The notes: generated by a model not told the origin, from the letters alone. A DNA stretch of 64,000 bases from Callaeas wilsoni (GCA_013398955.1 VWPU01004870.1:1-64000), one strand, 5' to 3'. Shown: positions 1-10,930, counted from the first letter of the stretch. Numbers and translations are program-made.

Positions 1-125
1 CCCGCCCCGCGCAGCCCCCGCGGCACCGCGCTGCCTCCCCGCACCCCGCGGCACCGCGCTGCGATGCGGTGCAGCAGCGGGGACGGAGGGATGGAGTTGT
101 GGCGGTGCTGGGCGGCGGGGGCGAG
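1..125 (+). promoter_or_regulatory. CpG-dense block with candidate first exon ending in a splice donor
   Basis: The segment is extremely rich in C, G and CpG, as is usual for vertebrate CpG-island promoters. It ends at 125 in GAG|GTAAGG, a near-consensus splice donor on the + strand. Two in-frame ATGs lie upstream, at 64 and 91. The one at 91 sits in a fair start context (GGAGGG before the ATG, G after) and reads MELWRCWAAGAR before the donor, leaving two bases over. Joined directly to the acceptor at 249 this frame stops after a few codons, so any protein would need a different downstream exon; otherwise the ATGs are upstream ORFs in a 5' UTR. A 19-bp direct repeat (16-34 and 44-62) with 28-bp period lies in the block. 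The gene is not recognised, and the window edge cuts the block, so its true start is unknown. CpG density and donor are seen; promoter role is inferred. Confidence 0.45.
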
Positions 126-129
126 GTAA

Positions 130-149
130 GGGTGGGTGGGAGGGGAGGG
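130..149 (+). other. G-quadruplex-forming run just after the splice donor
   Basis: Five runs of three or four G separated by single bases (GGG T GGG T GGG A GGGG A GGG) start five bases after the candidate donor at 125/126. One-base loops give the most stable class of intramolecular quadruplex. G-runs just inside first introns are common near vertebrate transcription starts and can influence splicing. The potential to fold is read directly from the sequence; folding in cells is inference. Confidence 0.75.
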
Positions 150-249
150 TTTGCCTGGTGATTTTTTTTTTTAATTTTTTTTTTTTTCTCTCTCCAAGTG
201 AGGACTAATCCCATCCCTGGGCCTGCTCTCTGTTCCCTTCCTGCATTAG

Positions 250-374
250 AGATTGGCTATAAGGAGAAGGCTGACGGCTGCAGCATGAAGCGCATTATTA
301 CCTTGTGATTCCATGACCCTCCTCTATGCATCCCTAACTCTCGAAAGCTGATTCAGCTTTCAGCTAGTGCTCTG
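250..374 (+). other. candidate non-coding exon (acceptor, branch point and donor present)
   Basis: Upstream is a branch-point-like CTAAT near 205, then a pyrimidine-rich stretch ending in CATTAG at 249. The segment ends at 374 in CTG|GTGAGT, a strong donor. The 125-bp interval has stop codons in all three forward frames, so if it is an exon it is untranslated, either 5' UTR or part of a lncRNA. An ATG at 284 opens only a 7-codon frame. If spliced to the donor at 125 the intron would be 124 bp, which is short but possible; the segment may instead be an alternative first exon. No known transcript is recognised. Confidence 0.35.
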
Positions 375-2569
375 GTGAGTCCTCTGCTGCAACAGAAGCT
401 CCTAACTGGTATGTCTTCTTTTTTTTTTTTTTTCCCCCTCTCTTCTGCTCCCTGCCTTGCCTTTAACCGCTACCAGCTCAGCTTGGTTTAAACACTTTTC
501 CTGGCCAATGCAGGACTGAGTGCCCATCCAACTTACCCAGGGACTTAAATGTGGGCTTCTGCATCCGGCAAATGTATGTGTGTGTGTGTCTGTGTGGGGA
601 TGTGCTGGATGTGTGTTTAATCTGTGGATCGCTTAGGAAACCTCACCCCCTCTTTTTTTTTTTGTTCTGCCGTGGCATACTCCGCATTTAAAAAAAAAAA
701 AAAACTAACAAACTGCAGAGCAAGCAGTGCACTAGAATAATCTGAACCGAAATGTAAGAACTTTGACATGCAACCGTTCTGCAAGGTTAAACCGGCCTTT
801 AAATGCCTAATTCAGACACAGGCTGGCTAATGACACCTGGGGGGATTGGGGCTTTATTTATTTATTTGCAACAAACTAGTGCTATGAACTGATATCAGGC
901 AGAGCAAAAGGGTGAAATATGGTTAAACTTAGCCTAACTTGCAGTGATCTCAATGCTGTGGTGATTAACTGTTAAAATGCCGAGAAATGAGTATTAATTA
1001 CAGGCGCATGGTGTGTGGACGATCAGAAAGGAAATATGGGGAGGAGGAGAAGTTAGGTTTCCCTGCAAGGGTTTGGAATTCAGGTTACATGAAGTGTAGC
1101 ATCAATTGACTGTTACTGCTTCTGCAACTCAGAGTTGACTATGGTCATTATATTTTATATGATAGTGGTGGTACCTATCACATGAATATATAGACACCAG
1201 TTTGGTGAGGTGGGTACTGTGGTGCGCACACACACTCACGCAGATTTAGGTACGTTTTATAGCATGCATATGGATATTTTATACACATCTTTATGCACAG
1301 GTATATAAAGGCTGTATATAAGCAGGTGTAATGTATCACCCAGATACCGCCCATCTCCCGGCTGTGTGTGGAGTGTGGATACAGGTATATGTGTGCCTGT
1401 GCCGGAGGGAGTGTGCACTGTGTAATTGTATAGGCAGAAATCCGTGATTTGTGCTGTCAGTTTAATTGCTGGGTTCCTCTCGAGCAGATGGTTGTGTCTG
1501 TGGCTCCCAAGGTCTGAGCCCAGTCTCTCTGCCATGGGCTGTGCTGGGATGAGCGCCTGCCTCCACCTCGGCCCCGCTGGCGTCTCCCTTCTCCAGTGCC
1601 CAGCCCTACACAGGGGCTGACTTCAAAGTCCCCAAACGTTTGTGCTGCACAGCTTCAGTTTGACTTTGCCACTTGGACCTGAGCAGCACCTTGAGCCTGG
1701 GGCAGAGCAGGATTATAATATACAGCATGTTGCTTTCCATCCCTCTCACCACACTCCTTCCCTTTTTGCCTTCAGGCAATATCAGGCTCTTCCCTCCCCT
1801 TTTATTTGCCCTTTGGCCTCTGCATGATCCAGGTCTCCGTCCATTTTTCTCTCCAGAGCAGCCACAGTTTTATTGCGCATGCTTTTCTGCCAAGAGCAAG
1901 CGTAGGAGCTCAGCGAGCCCAAGTGGGTTGAGGATAGTGGATGATGTTCACCCACCACCAGCACTCTACTCCTGGTGGTAGCTGGAGGATGAGATCCACA
2001 GGGTGCCTCTGATGTTACATTAAAGGCACCATCACAGCCATTTGTCTGCTCCTCCACCAAAAGGCACAACCCTGGAAAGCATAAGATTCCACGCAGAACC
2101 TCAAAGCAAATTTAAATCGCCACGATGAACTCAGCTGCTGTGGTTGTGTCATTGTCTTCGGTTCTAGTAAGGATTTCAAAGGTCATTTTTTTAAGCTCTT
2201 ACACAGGGCTCGCTTTAGGTGGCTGGCAGCTGCTGTCCCACTGGTCTGCAGAAGTTGGGGACTGTTTAGGACAGCCCATGTCAAATGCGTTTGAAGAAAT
2301 CAAATTGGGTAAAAGGTGCAGATGTTTAACAGCCCAAGAAGTCCACTAGCTGTCCTACTGCTGTCAGTCTGAAGGAAATTCAATATCATGGAGTGCTTGG
2401 CCATGCAACACCCCACCACCAACACTTTGTTCTTGTTGTTTGTTTGTGTTTTTTAAATTTGGAGCAGTCAGACTTTCCCTCACACTCCTCAGCTCTCCCT
2501 TTGCTTTAATTTCACTGCAGTCATGCATTACACCAGTGCCACAGCTCCATCTCTCTTCCCTTTAATCCA
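375..2569. other. non-coding interval, no gene seen
   Basis: This holds scattered poly-T and poly-A runs (near 420 and 690), a short TG run at 577-589, and an acceptor-like pyrimidine tract ending in CAG at 476 that has no convincing downstream donor. Open frames on both strands are short and lack recognisable domains. No transposon is recognised. Confidence 0.6.
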
Positions 2570-2989
2570 AACTAAAGGTTGAAATTTGCCTTTAAATGAG
2601 ACAAATAATGATGGTTAAAAGGGCCAACAAACTGAGGGAATGAGGGGGAAGCTGCACAGAGCCAGGACCGAGGCATGCGCCGGTGTTGCATGAGGGGTGA
2701 GAAGCGATTTTGAGGGTTGGGGCTGAGCGCAGCGGATTTATACCCGGGCTCCATGCGGCCTTTGCTTTTCAGTGGTGCTGGAAGTCGATGGGGCGCAGGG
2801 AAATATTTGCTCCCCAGCTGGCAGTGATATTTTAAAAAGCAGCGAGAAGCATCGATGCAATTAGGTATTCCAAAGTGCTTAGTTTGCCACTTGCTAAGTT
2901 TACTTAAACCCTCTTTAAAGGGTTCATTAGAAGACTGTGAGAAACGGTAAAATTCATTAACACGGAGGCAGCCATTGCACATTTGCCTG

Positions 2990-3325
2990 TAAATTGGTAT
3001 CGATCGGCGGCCGCGGCGGGCGCAGGTGAGGAGGCACCGTGCCCGCCCTGCTGAGCGAGCAGGCAGCGCCCGGCGTGACCTCCGCCGCGCTCCTGCCTAA
3101 ATCCTGCCCATTATAGTCTCCCATTCAGCCCGGGCGGCGAGCGCAGCCCTGCCACTCGGCCCACATTGTTCAGGGAGCTTTAAAGCTCAGCACGGCTGCG
3201 AGGCAGGCGAGGGAGAGGGGCCGAGCCGGGGCTGCGTGCGGGACCGAGCCCCACGGGGGCACAGCGCGGTGGCGTCCAGGGCGCGCAGCCCACGGGGGCT
3301 GCGGGAAGAACTCGGCAAGTCTTTG
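2990..3325. promoter_or_regulatory. second CpG-island-like block
   Basis: A hand count gives about 39 CpG in roughly 335 bp, against AT-rich flanks on both sides, so the CpG deficit usual for vertebrate bulk DNA is absent here. A donor-like GCAG|GTGAGG occurs at 3025/3026 on the + strand, compatible with an alternative first exon, though no upstream start can be fixed. The preceding 2840-2990 stretch is AT-rich, with an imperfect AACCCT/AGGGTT dyad near 2908, and may belong to the same regulatory unit. The block could be an alternative promoter, an intragenic CpG island or an enhancer-associated island. Transcription direction cannot be decided. Confidence 0.5.
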
Positions 3326-6185
3326 GCCCGAGCTCCCAGCACCTCGCTTTGGCTGCCTTTTATGTCTGCAGGTCTTCCCAAAGCCCCTTAGCTGGAGTGG
3401 AGCTCAAGTGGATGAGTTATTAGAAGCAATTTTTAATTATTTTTTTATTTTTAATGCCTTGAACATGCCAAAAGGCATGTGCTATCTTTTGGGGGTTGCT
3501 TATCTGCGGGGTAGTGTCTCACTCCCACTGATCAGCAGAGGAAAAATCATTGGATTCAGTAGGTAAGATGCTTTCTTCTTCCTATGCTTTAATCTCTACT
3601 TACTGATAAAGCAATCGCGTGTCTGGGGCTGATGAGTTCTCTTACTCTGGCGAATGGAGCAGTCCTTCCCGGTGGTGGTTTGTAAATCAGTAGCTGGCCA
3701 TTCGATTCTTGGCTTTCTGAAAACAAATTGGCTTTTTGTTTCCAAACTGTAGGATGGAGGCAATTGGGAATTGATACATATTTAACTTTCTCCCACATGG
3801 CTTTGTCTGAAATGAAACCTATATGCGTATACAGCAAAGGCTTTCCTCTAAACCACATTTTGGTCTTTTTTAAATGCTAGAAGTTTATGATTTAGAATGA
3901 AACACCTACTTTTTAGGTGGAGTGGGAGGCTGGCTTTTACTCTGTGCTGTTTATGTTTCAAAGAGCCCCTGCCAGGGCAGCCACTGGACCTCTGCTGCTT
4001 TGTGTCCGGTGAATTATGCAGTTCCCCTTCCCAGGACCCAAAATCCGTCATCTGCCGAGGGCTCAGCCCAGCATTGCCGGCGAGGATCGGGAGCTGGGGT
4101 GTGTGTCTGTCTGCACATGGGCTGGGCAGGAGGAAAGTCTGCTGGTTTGAACTGAGCCGTAACTCACTCTCAGGATGTAAATTGTAAATCAGCGTTATTT
4201 TTCCTCCTGTGACCATATAAATGCGCATATTGAAACTACCTGCTTGAGAGACATACTTCTTTATATGCCCATATGAACCTGGCAAGCTATGGAATGTAAA
4301 GAAGTATGTATTTCAGGTGGGAATCCTTCTCAGAGGAGCAATGTGTGACCCCGGGCAAGGCGGGAGAGAAAGACAGACAGATTATTTTATATTAGTATTT
4401 TTTTTAACTGCCTGACCCGGCAGACTGACTGGGGAGTCAATTGATGATCTTGTTCCAGCGCGTGTATTGTTCTGTCACTTTGCCTGTGTCAGCAGGTGGA
4501 AATGCTCATCAGGACATTAAATATTCAATATGCTGACTGCGGCATGGGCTTTGAAAGGCGATGCCAGAGGAAAGCTGGCTGTCCGCTCCTGGGTTTTAAC
4601 ACGGATGCAGGCCAATCGCTCCCTTTTCCTGCTTCCCCATCGACCCTTTTTACCCCAAAAATAAGGCTAGATAGCAAACGAAGCTGGCTGATCTTTAAAT
4701 CTAGGAACAACAAAAGGAGGTGGAGGGTGGGGGGGAGAAGAGAGAGGAAAAGGAGACAACAGTTGTGACTCGGGTGTGTGGTGTTTTAGCTTTAAATTCG
4801 TGTGCAAATTCCGCTTTTTGAATCTTCCCCACCTTGAAACTTTTTGTGCTTAAAACTGGTGAGAAGAAGACCTTTCTTGCCAGCGTGGTGAACCACCAAC
4901 TCAGTGGATCACAGCTAAAGCCAGAGGAGTGCCCTGAATATAGGGGTCTTATTTTCCCAAAGGAAAATAAGAAAATTAGAGGCTTTATTTCTGGAAGCCT
5001 TTTCCTTTGTAACATTTTCCAATGTAAAATAGTTGGCTATTTTTCCAGGATCCTACAATAATATGGCAAGATAAAAGAAATTTGATTTAAAGACAAGTTT
5101 AACATTCTGCGTAGGTGGGAGTCACGTCCAAGGGTTTAAAGCTTTCAGCCCCAAATTTCCTCATGTTTCTGTGGTGTTGCAAGGATGTGCGAAGCTGAAC
5201 TCCTCAAAAAGCCGCTCCCCAGTTTCCCAAACTCTGGTTTCCATCTCTGTGGGGCTGCTGAGGGCAGCGTTTTGCTTTTGAGTGATTTCCCTGCAATCAC
5301 AACCCCATCTTCGCCTTGCTCACGGGCTCCTCTGGCATCGTTTGGTAGGTGTGGTGCCAGGACATGTCATGCAGAGGTTAATGAAGTCTTTCCCATCGCA
5401 GCATCCTCCCCCAGGCATGGGGAACAGGCGAGCCTCTGAGGTTGGATTTTGGGGAGTCTTTATCCGTCTCTATTCACGGCGAGCGCCGTCATCACTTGTT
5501 CCAGGTACGCCAAGGGGGATTGAATTGAACTGTAAGCAGGTGCTCGTGAGTAGTGGGCGAGAGAAGGCAGGTTGGGCTGTCGGGGAGGTTTCCTACCTGT
5601 AGGATTTGTGGGGTTTATTGAGGTGCTTTTCTTTTTGTTGTTGTTCAAATTAAATACCATGGCTGATGGAGGCGTGGGCAGCGCTGAGCCCCTTCCCAGC
5701 AGAGGAGGAGCCTTTGCTTTTTTTGCCAGGTGGCTTTGGGAAGGCCAGGTTTGCGCTGGAGGATGGCTGGTTTGCACATCATCTTGTTTGCTTTTTTGGA
5801 TGCTCTGGTTGTGCTGGGCCCTGGAAAGCCAGGGTGTTCCTGGCTGGCTGCGGCACAGTCCCTCAGGACCCAGCTGCAAGGATGCAGCAACCCCTGGGCT
5901 CAGCCCCACCAGCAGCCACTCTGCCTGGGGACAATTCTTGGCACCCATGACCCCATAAGGATCGGTCCTGTGGGTGTCCAGCCCCATTTTGGGGTCAGAC
6001 TTAAATATGAAACTGGTGGATGCTGGGAAACGAGCTGAGCCCAGGCAGGAAGGCACTGGTTCCACGCAGGACTGCAGTTCCGCTCCTTTGTAAATCAGCA
6101 ATGTTACCTTGAGTCTCTGGATGAAAAAACGAGGACAATTCTCACCATTCTGAATACAACATAACATTATATCTAATTTATATAT
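3326..6185. other. non-coding interval, no gene seen
   Basis: The stretch is mixed AT- and GC-rich unique sequence. A minus-strand open frame of about 235 codons covers 5460-6167, but it is low in complexity, has no recognisable domain and no splice context, and several overlapping frames are open on the other strand in the same GC-rich part. A G-rich run (TGGAGGGTGGGGGGGAG) lies near 4720-4736. No transposon is recognised. Confidence 0.55.
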
Positions 6186-6189
6186 GAAA

Positions 6190-6377
6190 TTCCCCTCCTT
6201 TCCTTGCTGACCCTTTGTCCCACTTCTTCTCGTTTTCCTTCTCCTTTCTTCTTTCCTTTTCTACCTTTCTCTTTTCTTTCCTCTTCCATTTTTTTTCTTT
6301 CTTTTTTCTGTTTTCTTTTGCCTTTTAAAAAAATTTTCTTTTTTCTCCCCCCCTCTCTGTTTCCTTCCCCTTCTCAG
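6190..6377 (+). repeat. long polypyrimidine (C/T) tract ending in CAG
   Basis: Nearly 190 bases are almost wholly C and T on the + strand, interrupted only by short purine patches such as the A-run near 6329. The tract ends in CCCCTTCTCAG at 6377, which formally makes a very strong splice acceptor. No clear donor follows at exon-like distance. Such tracts are usually simple-sequence expansions and can adopt triplex structures. The composition is seen; any splicing role is not supported. Confidence 0.7.
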
Positions 6378-6479
6378 CACAGGTTATACTAAAACCCCTG
6401 TGCCACTGCATGTTGCTCTTGCTAAGGTGTTCATGGTTTGATTTACAGCAGATACCTGCATTTGTAATGCAATTTTTAT

Positions 6480-6620
6480 CTCCTTCCCCCCGCCTCTCTG
6501 AATTAATACGCTTGTTAATCACATGGAATTGCTAACTTTAGGAAGTCGCTAAGTGCTCAGATTTATTTTTTATGTAAATATTTTCAAAGCTATAATTCTG
6601 AGTGCTGTCTCGCAGCATGG
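6480..6620. promoter_or_regulatory. candidate regulatory block with forkhead motif
   Basis: This AT-rich unique block contains TGTAAATA at 6573-6580, a canonical forkhead (FOX) core, with GAATTAAT and GTTAATCA homeodomain-type cores about 65 to 85 bp upstream. Single motifs of this length arise often by chance, so the call rests on their grouping and is weak. Confidence 0.2.
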
Positions 6621-7394
6621 CAGCGGAGATGGCACGGGAGGCTTTGCCATGGACGGTGTCACCTGGGCTTGGACGATGTTAAAAATGAAATGGGGTGGAT
6701 GTGGCCCCCCAAGAGCCATGGTAGCCTTGCTGTTGACACCAGTGGAAGCAGGTGATGGCTGCAGGCCTTTGCCAACCGCTTGCGCTGTTCTTCTGCTCCA
6801 CGGCAGCTCTTCATCCCTTTTACACCTCTTTGGATTAAAACCGTGGCCGTTACGTTGCACTGGGCCCGCTCTGTTTTACAGCTAATTTAAAGCCACTTCT
6901 CTTAAACTTTTTATAAACTGGTGAACATCTCCTGGCCTTGAGTGCCGTGGTGGGTGTGATACAAGGAGCATCCGTGCTGGACCCGCAGCGCTGGGATGCT
7001 CAGGTGCGCCCATCCATCCTGTGAGCCGAGGACTGTGCAGCGCCAGGCACGGAAACAGGAGCTCTGAGAATTGTAAAAGCCATAAATCCAGTGGACCAAA
7101 TTAGTTAAATTTTTCTATTCTATGCCTCACAAAATCCAGCCGTTCTGGAGATGAATTCCCCGCATGTAAGTGGAACTACCGGCAGGTATAAGATGGATAT
7201 TTCACACGTGCACATGAGAGCACAGGGACAAATTTGCGCCATGCGGTTTTCCCTGGCGGGTTTTTCTTCTATCTGTACTTTTGCGTGTTTCTTACATTGA
7301 TGATCCATTATTACAGTTGTTACTATTACTTAATGTTGGAAGACAGGTGGTCCCATAAATTCTAGCACCCTCTATTTTTTTTTTTTTTTTTAAA

Positions 7395-7680
7395 AAGGGG
7401 GGGCATGTTTGCAAATCAAGTTTAATAGTGCATTCATCAAGAGCAATAAAGCATTTTATTGCACGAGTATTTCAAGGGATGTGCTGGCCCTGGTAAAAGC
7501 ATTAGTAAAGGGGTGCATCAGCAATCTCATTTAAAACTGTCGACCCAACGTGAAAAATGTTGCGTTGAAGAATAAACTGCTATTAAGCATGATTAGATTG
7601 ACCTGCAGGACAGATATTTTAGCTGCAGCAGCACAAGTCGATCAAAGTGAGCATCGCTTAGATTGCAAATTTTTTTTTTT
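7395..7680. promoter_or_regulatory. candidate conserved regulatory element with inverted CAATAAA sites
   Basis: This is an AT-rich, non-repetitive block. At 7443-7462 it carries a perfect inverted repeat with arms GCAATAAA and TTTATTGC and a 4-bp spacer (GCAT). TTTATTG/CAATAAA resembles the preferred site of CDX and posterior HOX proteins, so the repeat could seat two such proteins facing each other. Other AT-rich homeodomain-like cores (TTAATA, TGATTAGAT) occur in the block. The palindrome is seen; enhancer function and conservation are inferred and untested. The CAATAAA strings are not taken as polyadenylation signals because no exon precedes them. Confidence 0.35.
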
Positions 7681-7873
7681 TTAATGCCCTAAATTAAAAA
7701 TGAAAGAGCCTCAGAATATTTAGGACCAGGGAGTGACTTTGGGGGTGTGAGATTTGTGCATTTGATTCGAAGCGGCTTGGGAAAGTGGGGAAAGGGGGGA
7801 AAGGTATTAATTGCTGCCCCTTTAGCATACATTGAAAATATGTTACTCAGATCAACCAATCAAAAAAGAAATT

Positions 7874-7888
7874 GTGCTGACTCAGCAC
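7874..7888. promoter_or_regulatory. perfect Maf recognition element (TRE type)
   Basis: GTGCTGACTCAGCAC is a perfect 15-bp palindrome around a central C and contains the full 13-bp consensus TGCTGA(C/G)TCAGCA bound by large and small Maf, NRF2-Maf and BACH-Maf dimers; its core TGACTCA is also an AP-1 site. With equal base use the full 13-mer is expected about 0.002 times in 64 kb, so chance is an unlikely explanation. Which factor uses it, and in which tissue, cannot be told from sequence. Confidence 0.6.
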
Positions 7889-10619
7889 TCGGGCTAGTCT
7901 GCACGTCCGATTGCAGAAGAGATCAGCACTGCACTGCAGTATCTTTCCCTGCCTTTGACACCAGCCTAGCTGGGCAGGGCTTCCCTTGTGTTTCCCAGGA
8001 CTGGTTTAGGCCAAGAACAAGAGAAGGCCCTGAAGAGAGGAGGAGAGAGTCAAGGTTGCACAAGCCTCGAGCTGCTAACAATCCTTTTTAGTCAGTAAGA
8101 AAGAGCTTCCATGCTAGGTTTGCCCTGCCAGATGCAAGCGGCATGAATTGCTTGGGAATATATCTATTTTTAAAGACTTTCACCACATCTTGCACTTAGC
8201 AGTGACTGTGGGCGAGGGGGTGGTGTGTTCCTAGCAAGAGAAATATCCTCGCTCCTCAGCTCGGATCCCTCCCCGGAAAGCCCAGGGCTGATTTCAGTGC
8301 CGCACTGGCGGGTGCCTCCCAGAGAAGATGCTGGGTTAAATGTTCACCGCTTGATGCTGAAGTTGCTCTTGACCTCAGCCAAGCAGGCAGCGATGCTGAG
8401 AGCTGCATTCCCACTGGGATGCAGGGGGTCACGCTGAGAGCAGCCCGGTGCTCCAAGGATGGGAGCCAAGAGAGAACATGGGCTCCACTGCTGGCTCGCT
8501 GGGGCTGCAGAGAAGTTGTGTAGCTCGCCTGCCTCAGTTTCCCTCCAAGGCAAAGTAGGTGCTCGCTGCAAAGTTGTTGAAGCTGTGCTTGCACTGTGAG
8601 GTTGAAGGTGCAGGTGGCCAAGGCAGGTGGCTGTAACCACCTGAGGCCAAGATTGTTCTGGTTTGGTCGGTGCTGTCTTGCACAGTTCTGCCCTGTGTGT
8701 ATTTGGGGAGATGGCACAGCCTGCCCAGACTGTGCCCCTCTGCCCTCGTGCTGTCGTGCAAAGACTCATCTGCATTCCCCACACCTCGGAGCAGGTGCAA
8801 GGTGTGCGATGTGGAGGCTGGACCTCAACCACGAGCCCACGGAGCCGTGGCTGCCTGGGGGATATCCCAGCAGGAGCGAGCTGGGTGATGGGGCCCGTGG
8901 GGTGCTCCAGCACTGTGGGGCTGCTCGCTGGTCACCAGCGTGGCCACGATCCTGTGATCGTGGTGCCAGGTGACTCCGCCAGCACTGCGCAGGTTGGGCT
9001 GTGCCAGGCTTAACCAGCTGTACATGCCCAGCCCTGAGAACCTTGGTGGGCACCTACAGGTGGAGCAGTGTCCCTGTGGGCTGCTGTCTCCCGACCACTG
9101 CAGCACCCCGTGATGCTGTTAGGGTGTTTTTGCTTGCACTGTGTAAGCAGCACCAGCGAGCATCCCTGGGTTAGTCTGTATTTTTCCAGAGTGGTCTGTA
9201 CGGAGGAGCAGCGCTGGTGGATGACACCCTTGTGTGCAAGGGGAAGGCTTTCAGACACAGATATGTCTTGACTAAAGCAGGATTTGATAGTCAAAGGTTT
9301 TAGCAGTTGGAACAGTTGCTGGTGGTGCTCAGGAGGCTCAAGGGAAGCAGGAGACTGACATCTCCAACAGATGCAGGGTTTTCCGTTTTTTTTTTCCTTT
9401 TCCTTTTTTTTTTTTTCCTGAAGCACAGAGCTGTGCCTGTAAATGCCTCGCCATGCCCAGATATGGCCTGTGCTGGGACCTGTGCCGCTATCTAAAAAAG
9501 CCCTGGGCAGACTGATGAGCCTGGGGGAACTGGGGAACAACTGCTATAAATAGTGCTCATTCTCAGCTGCCCTTCTGGGGGGACAGGATTAGGTGGCATC
9601 TGGGCAGCCAGGAGGCGTGGGACTCGTGACCACCAACCGCAGAAGTCACCCAGCAGCTGTAAGGACAGGAGCCATCCCTGCAAAGACCTTACATAGGCAA
9701 GTCAACCCTGGCATTTGGGGAGTCGGATAAAGCCACAGGAGCAGGAATCCAGTGACCTAAGAGCAATCGAGAATAAAGTTCACCGCAATGGCCGGGACAG
9801 CGCTTCCAATCTGAGCTGTGACCTGGCATTGGAGACAGCACTTGGCTTTTGGTGTTCTGAGCTGTTTGGTGCAAGCGAAGGAAGGTGTCAGGAGGGAGTT
9901 GGTGACACGGGAAGCGAAGTGTCACAAGGAGTTGCTGAGATGAAAAGACTGGTGTCCCCTTCTGGGACGCTGCAGGTTAATTTGCTTGTTAATTTCCTGG
10001 CAGCGAGACTATTGGAAGCTCTGATTTAATATTTGTGTTTACTTCGGGTAAACAAATTAACAAAAAACCCCCAAGTCTTAATAATTTAAGACACCAACTT
10101 GATTGAAGCTAGGAGAAAGTAATGAATCTCATATGGTGATTTCACTCCTAACCTGACAGGAGGTGGGCAGAGCCTGGAGCTCATGGCCATGTGAATGTAG
10201 GGTAGCTGGTCCCTAAATGTGAGGGGTGCTTGCAGCTATAGACTGCAGCAGTGTGAAGCAGCTTCCAAAAGAGCAGAGAAAAAGGACTGTGTTGTGCTTG
10301 AATTCAGCTCAGCCTTGAGTATTTGAAGGGAAAAGATGGAGAAGAGAGTGGGGAAAGTTTGGCCAAGCAGAGGAGGTGGCTGTGCAGGTGATATCTGAAA
10401 TGTGTGCAGTGGGAGATAGGGGATAAAATCATGGAGGAACACTGCAGCTTGTCCCTGAGCAGGTCTGCTGTGGGATGGGGACCGGGATGTGCAGGCAGGG
10501 TGAGATGGGTATTTACATCCAGGCTTTGCCCCTTCTGTCCCTCACGGTGTCAGGGCTGTGCTGCACCACTTTGCCTTCTTTAAATTAAGCCAGCTTTGTC
10601 CTAAAGCCTTGTCTTGGAG
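7889..10619. other. non-coding interval, no gene seen
   Basis: The interval is largely unique and moderately GC-rich between 8250 and 9060, where open frames overlap on both strands (up to about 189 codons), the pattern expected from low stop-codon density rather than from genes. A T-rich run with C interruptions lies near 9379-9418. No transposon or RNA gene is recognised. Confidence 0.55.
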
Positions 10620-10930
10620 ACAATAAGATGCACCCACTAAAATCTATTGTGCCATTTTTGCAAAGCCCAGCAAAAGTCGCCCGTGCACCGTCCCCTCCCT
10701 GTCCTCCACGCTCATTTGGCCTATTTGAAACTGAATTTATTCCTGGGAAGGTCCCCATCAATTTGCCTTGCTCTTTTGTTGACAAGTTTATTAAAAACCT
10801 GGGCAACTACATATTAAACTTTTATCAGTGTCGAGGAAGAATACGTCCTTTGAGCAGCCACAAAAGTTATGGATTGGGGCTTAATGTTTCTTGTTCCACC
10901 ATTTGGCTGAGTCAGCGTAACAAATAAAAG
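10620..10930. promoter_or_regulatory. candidate regulatory element with Maf/AP-1 palindrome
   Basis: This unique, non-repetitive block contains GCTGAGTCAGC at 10906-10916, an 11-bp palindrome matching the inner part of the TRE-type Maf recognition element (core TGAGTCA, also AP-1). It lies 3 kb from the complete element at 7874-7888. An open + strand frame of 99 codons crosses the block but has no recognisable domain. The regulatory call is inferred from the motif and its partner nearby. Confidence 0.35.

Noticed and set aside
419..513. Acceptor-like pyrimidine tract ending in CAG at 476 (and CAG at 513)
   Set aside because: No good donor follows within a usual exon length, so no exon can be defined.
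4716..4736. G-rich run as a second G-quadruplex
   Set aside because: Run spacing is less regular than at 130-149 and it has no relation to a candidate exon; noted only as composition.
5460..6167. Minus-strand open frame of about 235 codons
   Set aside because: No recognisable domain, low-complexity Pro/Ser/Asn/Lys content, overlapping open frames on the other strand, and no splice or promoter context.
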